In this document: positions 1-6,315 of the stretch, piece by piece
How positions within the stretch are numbered: position 1 is the first letter of the stretch
Layout of the letters: each line of letters begins with the position of its first letter
Origin: Methylobacterium ajmalii
GTDB lineage: Bacteria; Pseudomonadota; Alphaproteobacteria; Rhizobiales; Beijerinckiaceae
DNA: 41,492 nucleotides
Reading direction: 5' to 3'
NCBI RefSeq assembly: GCF_016613415.1
Contig: NZ_JACWCT010000134.1
Location: 1-41,492, forward strand
Notes under the pieces: generated by a model
Database searches by the model: none
Seen by the model: the letters and a program-made list of their open reading frames with translations, nothing else
Told to the model about the DNA's origin: nothing
Translations under genes and position numbers: made by a program

Positions 1-10
1 GACCATCTGG

Positions 11-26
11 CGGCGGAACTCCGCCG
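11..26. terminator. Short GC hairpin downstream of the mer operon
   Basis: A perfect inverted repeat (CGGCGG, 4-base loop, CCGCCG) lies just beyond the last leftward gene of the mercury operon. It could help end transcription, but no T-run follows it on the minus strand, so a terminator role is only a guess. Confidence 0.25.
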
Positions 27-63
27 GGTACGGGGGACGGGTTCTCGGCATGGCAAACACACC

Positions 64-243
64 TCACGCGAAAGCGCTCTCGGTGTCCACCGATCCGGGG
101 CAATCCCAGACCATCGACTGGCTCAGCCACGCTACTGTCGCGACAACGCCTGACACGAGCGCTGCAGGACCTGCGCAACAGACCACCGTCAGAGGGAATA
201 CGAACAAAAACGCTACGAAAGCTGCGACGGGCTTATCGCTCAC
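64..243 (-). CDS. Small membrane protein with Cys-Cys motif, end of mer operon
   Basis: The reading frame encodes about 59 residues with one or two hydrophobic segments (roughly residues 8-42) and a CCAGP motif in the middle. I chose the GTG at 243 because GAGGAG stands at ribosome-binding distance; a longer in-frame version would begin near 360 but has a low-complexity, non-membrane N-terminus. Cys-Cys pairs inside a membrane helix are the mark of the Hg(II) carriers MerT, MerF and MerC, but this protein is not clearly any of them. It is the last leftward gene after merTPFAB and hisI, so it may be a small mercury-transport accessory. Function is inferred only from motif and position. Confidence 0.5.
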   Translation of the reverse strand: MSDKPVAAFVAFLFVFPLTVVCCAGPAALVSGVVATVAWLSQSMVWDCPGSVDTESAFA

Positions 244-349
244 GAAGTCTCTCCTCGATGTCTGTGATGGGGCGATGACGGCTTCGCGCCCGGGTGTCCC
301 TTGAAGTAGCAATCGGCCGGCAGGGCGGGATCGGCGCTGGCTCGGGACA

Positions 350-757
350 TCATCGCGCATCCGTACCGGCTACTCGGAGGATCAGTCCGTCAGGTCCACT
401 CGACAGCAATCGGTAAAAGCAGCTTGCCCGACCCGTATGGCAGCAGGACCCATCGCCGCCGACGTTCACCTTCAGCAGAATTGTGTCTTGGTCGCAGTCG
501 ACCCACGGCTCCTGGACGTGCTGGATCTGCCCGCTTGTCTCGCCCTTGTGCCACAGAGACTTGCGCGATCGGCTCCAGTACCAGGCTTCGCCGGTCAGGA
601 TCGTCCTGTTCAACGCGTCCGCGTTCATCCAGGCGAGCATGAGCACGGCTCCGGTCTGACACTCGGTCGCGATTGCCGGGATCAAGCCGGCTTCGTTAAA
701 CGCAGGCCTGAGCACCGGGCCTTCTTCAAGCTCGTTCGCGGTTCCGGCTCCTTGCAC
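350..757 (-). CDS. hisI: Phosphoribosyl-AMP cyclohydrolase paralogue in mer operon
   Basis: This is a HisI-family protein of about 135 residues. HisI hydrolyses the adenine ring of PR-AMP in histidine synthesis and uses Zn(II) held by three cysteines plus a metal bound by an Asp cluster. All of these are visible: the DCDQD segment (Asp cluster and first Cys), the CHTG motif and the SCFYR motif. I prefer the GTG at 757, which has GAGGAG about 9 bases upstream and gives the usual HisI length; the open frame continues to a TTG at 862, overlapping merB. It follows merB by 64 bases and is probably co-transcribed with the mer genes. No other his gene is nearby, so it is more likely a metal-stress paralogue than part of a histidine operon. 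A second copy lies at 4212-4628. Confidence 0.85.
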   Translation of the reverse strand: MQGAGTANELEEGPVLRPAFNEAGLIPAIATECQTGAVLMLAWMNADALNRTILTGEAWYWSRSRKSLWHKGETSGQIQHVQEPWVDCDQDTILLKVNVGGDGSCCHTGRASCFYRLLSSGPDGLILRVAGTDAR

Positions 758-821
758 CTGTTTCTTCTCCTCAGCAGGAAAGAGGTCGGCGCCCTCGGAG
801 ACGCGCTGCAGGGCGAGGCTC

Positions 822-1625
822 TCAAGGCAGCGCGGACACGGGCTCCCTGAGGATCGGGGCAAAGATCGCGCGACCGAGTTCCAACCCCTCGTTCATGCTC
901 AGCCGAACTCCGGCCCTTGCCGGCTCCTGCCCTTCCAGCCAGCGACGGAGATGCTCGTCCGAGCAGAAGAACGCGATCGACGGGCAGCAAGAGGAGGCCG
1001 CGCTGTCGCCGTAGGCAAAGTCGTACCAGATCACCGCCCCGGCAGGAGCGACGCTGCCCAGCTTGCGGCCTTGGTCCGTCGTGACGACGCTGATCGTCTC
1101 CCCGCAGGATCGGCACTGCGCCTGGACCCTGATGTCCGTCCGATACATGTCCCCAACGCCAAGCGCGTCGATCGCGCAAAGGGCGCTGAGAACATGCCGA
1201 CCGAAACCAACCCGGTGCCCGGTTTCGCTTTCCGTGAACGGGTAGGCGTGCCGGATCTTATCGGACTCGTTTTCGAGGCCGACAAGGTCGCGCAACTGCA
1301 GCTTGCGCAGCAATGCGCCGACCCGGTCACTGGGGATGCCCGTATCGCCGGCAAGGTCCGCCGCTTGGGGAGGCCGGCCCATGGTGGCGTATCGCTTTAA
1401 AATATTCCGCCACACCAGATCCTCGTCGGGATCCAGGGCGTGCGACCACTTGTCGAGCAGGCCAGCACGTGCCGACATACGCCCGCTCAGCGCATTGCGG
1501 GCGGCCGGGGTTGTCACGGCGGACCAGTCCGGCCGCACCACGCCCGGCCTGATCTCGGTCGCGAGCTCTTCCGCTTTTGCGACCATTCCGTCTCCGTCGC
1601 CCGCGCAAGCGTCTTGCCCCGGCAT
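822..1625 (-). CDS. merB: Organomercurial lyase MerB
   Basis: MerB cleaves the carbon-mercury bond of organomercurials and passes Hg(II) to MerA in the cytoplasm. The catalytic triad of the family is recognisable: Cys and Asp in the segment LCAIDALG (Cys96 and Asp99 in the classic enzyme), and the second catalytic Cys in SSCCPSIAFFCSDEH. The protein is about 267 residues, longer at the N-terminus than the classic 212-residue enzyme, with a winged-helix-like N-terminal part before the catalytic core. The ATG at 1625 overlaps the merA stop codon as TGATG, which suggests translational coupling; an internal ATG at 1586 with a GGAG upstream is an alternative start. Its presence makes this a broad-spectrum mercury locus. 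Confidence 0.93.
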   Translation of the reverse strand: MPGQDACAGDGDGMVAKAEELATEIRPGVVRPDWSAVTTPAARNALSGRMSARAGLLDKWSHALDPDEDLVWRNILKRYATMGRPPQAADLAGDTGIPSDRVGALLRKLQLRDLVGLENESDKIRHAYPFTESETGHRVGFGRHVLSALCAIDALGVGDMYRTDIRVQAQCRSCGETISVVTTDQGRKLGSVAPAGAVIWYDFAYGDSAASSCCPSIAFFCSDEHLRRWLEGQEPARAGVRLSMNEGLELGRAIFAPILREPVSALP

Positions 1626-3064
1626 CAACCGGCGCAACACGAAAGCCTCTTCACGTCCCGATCGAAGGTCTGAGCCGCGAGTTTCAGGCCCTCGACCGTG
1701 GTCAAATACGGAAAGATCGTCTCGGCCAAATCGTCGATCGTGAGCCCACCGCGTATCGCCATTGCGGCGGTCTGGATGCTGTCGGCCCCCTCGGGTGCTA
1801 CGATGTGGCTTCCCAGAAGCTTGCGGGTCCCCCGGTCGGCGACGAGCTTGATCAGACCGCGCGTGTCACGAGCCGCAAGCGCCCGCGGCACATTGTCGAG
1901 CGAGAGCACCGAAGTGCGAACGTCGTGCCCGGCAGCACGGGCCTGGGCTTCAGTGAGCCCAACGCTTCCGACCTGCGGGTCCGTGAACACCACGGCCGGC
2001 ATCACCCTGTTGTCGTAGCGCAGGCTGTCACCGTTGAGGGCGTTCTTGGCGGCCAGTTTCGCGCCGTAGGCCGCCATGTAGACGAACTGGTCCTTGCCGG
2101 TCACGTCACCCGCCGCGTAGACGCCCAGCTTCGAGGTGCGCATGCGGTCATCGACCACGATGGCGCCCGTCGGCGTCTGGGCCACACCCGCTTCCGCGAG
2201 GCCGAGGCTCTCGGTGTTGGCCGAACGCCCGGTCGCGACGACGATTTGCTCGGCCGTGACCGTCTCGCTGCGTCCGTTTCGTCGGACCGTGAGGCTCACG
2301 CCTTCCTCCGTTCGGCGCACGGCCTCGTAGGCAAGGTCGCCCAGGACCGTGATGCCTTCTTCCGCTAAGTAGCCGGCGAGCGCCGCGCCAATCTCAGGCT
2401 CTGCCTCGGGCAGAAGCCGGCTGCGGAATACAAGGGTCACCGCGACCCCGACCCGTGCGAACATCTGCGCAAGCTCCGCACCGATGTAACCGCCGCCCAA
2501 TACGATCATCGAACGCGGCAGCTGAGTCAGCGCAAGAGCTGCCGTGCTGTCGAGAGCCGACACCTCCGCGATGCCCGATATGGCTGGTAGGGCCGGGCGT
2601 GTACCGGTGGCGATGATGATGCGGTCCGCGGAGAAACGTTGGCCACCGGCCTCGACCCCGCCTTCGACCAGGCGCGCCTCGCCCTCGTGGTAGGCCACGT
2701 TGTTGTAGGCCGGCAGAAGGTCGGCATACTTCGCATGCCGCAGGCCCTCGACCAAAGCATCTTTCTGGGCAACCTGTGCACGCCAGTCGACCACCCGCGC
2801 CTCACCCTGGACGCCTTCGAAGCGGGTGCTGGCGGCGTTGGCGTGATGCACGGCTTCCGCAGCCCGGATCAGGGCTTTCGACGGGACGCAGCCCACGTTC
2901 ACGCAGCTGCCGCCAATCGTCCCGTATCCGATGAGGGCGACCTGTGCGCCCTGCTCGGCCGCCGTGATCGCGGCCGAGAACCCAGCCGACCCGGCGCCGA
3001 CGACGACGAGGTCGTAGCGGCCCTTGCCGTCGCTCTCGCGCTGAGTGTTGCAGCAATCGCTCAT
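1625..3064 (-). CDS. merA: Mercuric reductase MerA, without NmerA domain
   Basis: MerA is the cytosolic FAD- and NADPH-dependent enzyme that reduces Hg(II) to volatile Hg(0). The FAD-binding GAGSAG motif is at residues 23-28, the redox-active pair in GGSCVNVGCVPSK at Cys54 and Cys59, the second nucleotide-binding motif GGGYIGAE is mid-protein, and the essential C-terminal Cys pair is at 476-477 (SCCAG end). At 479 residues it is the short form, lacking the N-terminal HMA (NmerA) domain; a Cys pair at residues 4-5 is all that stands there. The start codon overlaps the merF stop as ATGA and the stop overlaps merB, so the three genes are tightly coupled. Confidence 0.97.
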   Translation of the reverse strand: MSDCCNTQRESDGKGRYDLVVVGAGSAGFSAAITAAEQGAQVALIGYGTIGGSCVNVGCVPSKALIRAAEAVHHANAASTRFEGVQGEARVVDWRAQVAQKDALVEGLRHAKYADLLPAYNNVAYHEGEARLVEGGVEAGGQRFSADRIIIATGTRPALPAISGIAEVSALDSTAALALTQLPRSMIVLGGGYIGAELAQMFARVGVAVTLVFRSRLLPEAEPEIGAALAGYLAEEGITVLGDLAYEAVRRTEEGVSLTVRRNGRSETVTAEQIVVATGRSANTESLGLAEAGVAQTPTGAIVVDDRMRTSKLGVYAAGDVTGKDQFVYMAAYGAKLAAKNALNGDSLRYDNRVMPAVVFTDPQVGSVGLTEAQARAAGHDVRTSVLSLDNVPRALAARDTRGLIKLVADRGTRKLLGSHIVAPEGADSIQTAAMAIRGGLTIDDLAETIFPYLTTVEGLKLAAQTFDRDVKRLSCCAG

Positions 3065-3324
3065 GGTTTCAGCTTTCGTGTGTCATCGTCCGCGTCGCAG
3101 CAATCGGATGCCGCCGGGCTCTTTGATGTGTTTCGTCGATAGAGTCCGATCCCGACCAAGCCGACCGAGGCGACGAGCACTGGGATCAGGACGTAATCGG
3201 CCTTGGCAGCCCAGGCCGCGAGCCCGACCGCACCGAGACCAACCGCCAAGAAGGGCGTCACGCAGCAAAGCGCGGCCACAACGGCGCCGGCGATGCCGGT
3301 TCGTACAAGGATGCGGTCTTCCAT
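3061..3324 (-). CDS. merF: Mercuric transporter MerF
   Basis: This 87-residue inner-membrane protein has two hydrophobic helices and the motif ALCCVTPFLAV in the first, the vicinal Cys pair that carries Hg(II) across the membrane in MerF. A second Cys pair lies in the hydrophilic C-terminus (SDCCDADDD), where it may hand the ion to MerA. The ATG at 3324 is preferred because it begins directly before the first helix; the longer frame to 3381 overlaps merP. The stop codon overlaps the merA start. Both MerT and MerF are present, so mercury uptake has two carriers here. Confidence 0.92.
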   Translation of the reverse strand: MEDRILVRTGIAGAVVAALCCVTPFLAVGLGAVGLAAWAAKADYVLIPVLVASVGLVGIGLYRRNTSKSPAASDCCDADDDTRKLKP

Positions 3325-3343
3325 GACGAAGCTACCCCACCGC

Positions 3344-3682
3344 TCAGCGCGCCTGGGCGGTGCTGCCCGTGGTGTCCGCACTCGCGTTCCTCACCTCCTT
3401 CACCGAAGATGGGTATCCGGCACCGGTGGTTGCCTGGGAGAGCGCCTCGGCTGTGATCTTGTCGTCGTCGAAGGTGACGGTCGCCGTCGCCGCGCCGCCG
3501 TGCTCGACCACTGCCACCTGGGTGACGCCGGTCAGACGTGACAACGTCTTCTTGACGATGGGCGCGCAGGTCACGCAACTCACGTTCTGCACGTCGAGAA
3601 TGGCCGTGCGAGGAGCGGCGGAGGCAGCGCTGGCCGATATCAGGATCGATGCGGCGAAGGTGGCACGGAGCAAGGTTTTCAT
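3344..3682 (-). CDS. merP: Periplasmic mercury-binding protein MerP
   Basis: The product is 112 residues. A signal peptide (about residues 1-23, ending ASA) is followed by one HMA fold with the Hg(II)-binding motif in VQNVSCVTCAP. MerP scavenges Hg(II) in the periplasm and delivers it to MerT. The tail after the HMA domain (from about residue 93) is Ser/Thr/Ala-rich and longer than usual. The ATG has a perfect AAGGAGA sequence upstream. It lies 31 bases after merT and 19 bases before merF in the mer operon. Confidence 0.95.
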   Translation of the reverse strand: MKTLLRATFAASILISASAASAAPRTAILDVQNVSCVTCAPIVKKTLSRLTGVTQVAVVEHGGAATATVTFDDDKITAEALSQATTGAGYPSSVKEVRNASADTTGSTAQAR

Positions 3683-3713
3683 GGGTGGTCTCCTTCGATC
3701 GTGGCGGTGAAGG

Positions 3714-4118
3714 TCAGAGAAACAGAGGCGCGGTGTAGGGGAAGGTCACAGCCGCGAGGATGAGCGCGGCGGCCACCCAGAGCCCGATCCGGGCGACCCG
3801 GCTGGAGCCTGGCCGCGCGCAAGAACCTTCATCTGAACACGTCGCGGGTCGGCGGTAGGCCCGCCAGAAGCCAAAACCAAGAAACGCGACCGCCGTGGCG
3901 ATGAAGAAGGGTTGGTAGGGGGCGAGCGCGGTCAGGTTGCCGATCCAGGCCCCGCTCACGCCGAGGCTGAAGAGCACGAGCGGCAGGATGCAGCACGAGG
4001 AGGCGCCGAGCGCAGCGAGGATACCGCCGACGACCGCGAGCTTCTGTCCCTTCTGTCCCCCTTCGCTCCTCGGTACGACCGCGTTTCCGCGAGGAGCCGT
4101 GCCAGCCAATTTGTCCAT
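3714..4118 (-). CDS. merT: Mercuric transport protein MerT
   Basis: MerT is the inner-membrane carrier that moves Hg(II) from MerP into the cell. The 134-residue protein has three hydrophobic segments. The first contains ASSCCILPL, the Cys-Cys pair that accepts mercury from MerP, and a second Cys pair (ATCSDEGSC) is in the cytoplasmic loop. The ATG at 4118 has GAGGG about 9 bases upstream; an in-frame GTG at 4133 is an alternative. It is the first gene behind the MerR-type promoter at 4140-4170. Confidence 0.95.
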   Translation of the reverse strand: MDKLAGTAPRGNAVVPRSEGGQKGQKLAVVGGILAALGASSCCILPLVLFSLGVSGAWIGNLTALAPYQPFFIATAVAFLGFGFWRAYRRPATCSDEGSCARPGSSRVARIGLWVAAALILAAVTFPYTAPLFL

Positions 4119-4139
4119 CAGAGTTTCCCTCACCGTGAG

Positions 4140-4170
4140 AGTGTACGACCTGTAGTAACTACAGGTGCAA
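4140..4170 (-). promoter_or_regulatory. MerR-type promoter/operator of merTPFAB
   Basis: On the minus strand a -35 box TTGCAC and a -10 box TACACT are separated by 19 bases, the over-long spacer typical of MerR-controlled promoters. Between them lies the perfect dyad ACCTGTAGTAACTACAGGT (4148-4166). MerR would bind the dyad and untwist the DNA on binding Hg(II). It drives merT and the genes after it, and it sits between hisI (4212-4628) and merT, so those two genes need not share one transcript. Confidence 0.9.
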
Positions 4171-4211
4171 GAGCTAATTTCGGAAGCTCACTCGCCCTCG
4201 TCCGAAGAGCT

Positions 4212-4628
4212 TCAGGACTGTTCCGCAGGGCGTCCGAGGGCGACCGGGTCGAGGGCGAGCATCGGCCCGCTCACGACGCGACGGTAGAAGCAGCTCGAAC
4301 GGCCGGTGTGGCAGCAGCCCGCCTGTTCGGACATCCGAACCCTCAGCCAGATGGTGTCCTGGTCGCAGTCGACCCGGATCTCCTGGATGCGTTGGACCTG
4401 CCCGCTCGTTGCGCCCTTGTGCCAGAGACATTGCCGGGACCGGCTCCAGAACCAAGCCTCGCCCGTCTCGATGGTCCTGCCGAGCGCCTCGGCGTTCATC
4501 CAGGCGAGCATCAGCACGGTTCCGGACACCGCGTCGGTGACGACGGCCGGAAGAAGCCCGGCGCCGTCGGACCGCGGAGTGAGCGCCAAGCCTTCCTCGC
4601 GAGCCTGGATCTCAGAATGGCCGGACAT
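4212..4628 (-). CDS. hisI: Second phosphoribosyl-AMP cyclohydrolase paralogue
   Basis: This is another HisI-family protein, about 138 residues from the ATG at 4628 (a longer in-frame frame starts upstream, near 4736). It carries the same metal-site elements as the copy at 350-757: VDCDQD, then CCHTGRSSCFYR, giving the three Zn-binding cysteines and the Asp cluster. The two copies share most of the core but differ clearly at both ends and at scattered positions, so they are old paralogues rather than a fresh duplication. It lies after the propeller gene (gap about 110 bases) and before the merT promoter. A role in histidine synthesis under mercury stress is an inference; no other his genes are present. 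Confidence 0.85.
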   Translation of the reverse strand: MSGHSEIQAREEGLALTPRSDGAGLLPAVVTDAVSGTVLMLAWMNAEALGRTIETGEAWFWSRSRQCLWHKGATSGQVQRIQEIRVDCDQDTIWLRVRMSEQAGCCHTGRSSCFYRRVVSGPMLALDPVALGRPAEQS

Positions 4629-4739
4629 GCAACATCTGTTCTCTGATGCGAGTTCTCGGCCATCTGGGCTGACGCGAGTTTTCATGCCCGGGGCGGGGGG
4701 GGGCCCGAAACGAGTCAGTGAGGAACCTGGAAACAACGC

Positions 4740-5819
4740 TCATTTCCCGTCGTTCTTGGGCCGGTGGCGGCCGATGCCGTTCGAGCGCGCGAGAGCAAAC
4801 CAGACAGTGTCGTCCTGATCGACCACAATCCCGTTCGGGGCTCGCAGCCCGTCCAGCCCGACCTCGCTGAAGTGTCCGTCTGGCGTGAGGCGGCTGAGCC
4901 TTCCGCCGCAATGCTGCGTCACCCACAGGGCGTCCTTGCTCGACGCGATGCCGTAGGGAGACTTCGTGCTGGTGCAACGCGAGGGACGGCCATCCTCCGA
5001 AGGAGAACCAGGCAGGCACGATGGCAGCGCGAGCTCGGTCACCTTGCCGTCCGTCGTGATCCGACCGACGCCGTCCACGGCGGCTTCGGTAAACCAGAGG
5101 CTCCCGTCGGGGCCGGCAACGATATTCTGCGGCGCGCTGTCGAGGGTCGGGAGCGGGAACTCCGAGACTTGGCCGGTCGGCGTGATCCGGCCGATGGTGT
5201 TGCTGTTGAAGCCCGTGAACCAGAGATTGCCGTCGGGGCCGGCCGTGATGCCGTAAGGGGTCAGCGTCTTGCCGAGCCCAAACTCGGTAACCTGACCATC
5301 GACCGTGATCCGGCCGATCCGGTTCGTACCGGACAAGGTGAACCATAGGGCACCATCGAAACCCATCACGATGCCGAAGGGATAGCTCGCAGGTTCCGAT
5401 AGCGGGAACTCCGCGATTTCGCCCGCGGGCGAGATGCGCCCGATCTTGTTGCCGCGGTTCTCCGTGAACCACAGGTTCCCGTCAGGACCCAAAACGATGT
5501 CCTGAGGCCGGCTGTCCTGCGTGGGGATAAAAAACTCGTTCAACTGTCCGTCGGGCGCGAGACGTCCGATCTTGTTGCCTTGCTTCTCCGTGAACCAGAT
5601 GGCGCCGCCGGGTCCGACGGCGACACTCTCTGGATAGCTATTCGGGGTCGGAACCTCGAAAAGCTTCACGCCTTCCGCACTCGCCGGGGCTGTCAGGACC
5701 AAAGCGGCATAGAGGCTTCCTAGGCGAAGCATCCGAGCGCCGAAACACGCGATGTCAGGGGCGGCCGTCGGGGCCAATCGGCGCGCTGCTTGGATGACAT
5801 GATTAATTGCTTCGAACAT
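4740..5819 (-). CDS. Secreted Vgb/NHL-type beta-propeller protein in mer locus
   Basis: The protein is about 359 residues. After a hydrophobic export signal (MLRLGSLYAALVLTAPASA, residues 30-48) it consists of six to seven repeats with the pattern GPDGNLWFTE...NKIGRI.P.G. This is the signature of the streptogramin-lyase-like (virginiamycin B lyase, COG4257) seven-bladed propellers. The ATG at 5819 has GAGGG upstream; starting at the internal Met of the signal sequence (5732) is an alternative. A MerR-type promoter lies directly upstream, so it is probably mercury-induced. Many members of the family are not antibiotic lyases; the mercury context and predicted export suggest a periplasmic role that cannot be told from sequence. 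A Cys pair near the C-terminal third (SCLPG and RCTST) is a possible metal or disulfide site. Confidence 0.75.
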   Translation of the reverse strand: MFEAINHVIQAARRLAPTAAPDIACFGARMLRLGSLYAALVLTAPASAEGVKLFEVPTPNSYPESVAVGPGGAIWFTEKQGNKIGRLAPDGQLNEFFIPTQDSRPQDIVLGPDGNLWFTENRGNKIGRISPAGEIAEFPLSEPASYPFGIVMGFDGALWFTLSGTNRIGRITVDGQVTEFGLGKTLTPYGITAGPDGNLWFTGFNSNTIGRITPTGQVSEFPLPTLDSAPQNIVAGPDGSLWFTEAAVDGVGRITTDGKVTELALPSCLPGSPSEDGRPSRCTSTKSPYGIASSKDALWVTQHCGGRLSRLTPDGHFSEVGLDGLRAPNGIVVDQDDTVWFALARSNGIGRHRPKNDGK

Positions 5820-5841
5820 GGCTTTCCCTCGAACCGCAGAG

Positions 5842-5872
5842 GGCGTAACATCTGTACCAACTACAGCTTCAA
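5842..5872 (-). promoter_or_regulatory. Second MerR-type promoter, before propeller gene
   Basis: On the minus strand, -35 TTGAAG and -10-like TACGCC are 19 bases apart, and the spacer carries the imperfect dyad CTGTAGTTGGTACAG, whose half-sites match those of the merT operator (CTGTAGT and TACAG). It lies between the divergent merR and the propeller gene, so MerR probably controls this unit and its own expression here. Confidence 0.75.
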
Positions 5873-5883
5873 GGTAAATTTCG

Positions 5884-6312
5884 ATGGGTGCGCTACCAGC
5901 GACACGAGGGCCTGCTTCCTTGACTATCGGCGCGCTCTCGGAGCGCACCGGCGTCAACATCGAGACGATCCGGTACTTCGAGAAGGTGGGCCTGCTCCCC
6001 CGTCCCCCACGCACCGAAGGGGGGCATCGGTCCTACGATACCGAGCATGTGCGCACCCTGGCCTTCATCCGGCGTGCGCGCGAACTCGGCCTCAACCCCA
6101 AAGAGGTTCGGGCGCTCCTTGAATTGCGTCAGCCCGGCAAGGCGTCCTGCTGCGAGGTGCAGGAAATCGCGGTGCATCACCTCGACCGGGTGCGTGCGAA
6201 GATCGCCGACCTGACCCGGCTCGAACGGCTCCTGACCAGGACCATCGACCAGTGCTCGGGTGAAGCGGCTCCCGAATGCCCTGTGCTCGACATGATCGAT
6301 CACTCGGGGTGA
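5884..6312 (+). CDS. merR: Mercury-responsive regulator MerR
   Basis: This is a 142-residue MerR-family activator/repressor. The winged helix-turn-helix is at about residues 13-80 (LTIGALSERTGVNIETIRYF), followed by the long dimerisation helix. The three Hg(II)-binding cysteines of MerR are in place: one in KASCCEV at the start of the helix, one in DQCSG and one in ECPVLDM after it. It is divergent from the propeller-hisI unit and shares its promoter region. No separate merR copy is seen at the merT promoter, so this protein probably serves both sites. Confidence 0.93.
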   Translation: MGALPATRGPASLTIGALSERTGVNIETIRYFEKVGLLPRPPRTEGGHRSYDTEHVRTLAFIRRARELGLNPKEVRALLELRQPGKASCCEVQEIAVHHLDRVRAKIADLTRLERLLTRTIDQCSGEAAPECPVLDMIDHSG

Positions 6313-6315
6313 GCG

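Noticed and set aside
822..862. Longer HisI start (TTG at 862) overlapping merB
   Set aside because: The GTG at 757 has a better ribosome-binding site and gives the normal HisI length.
4690..4707. G-run between propeller and hisI genes as a regulatory G-quadruplex
   Set aside because: It is one short homopolymer tract without the four spaced G-runs needed.
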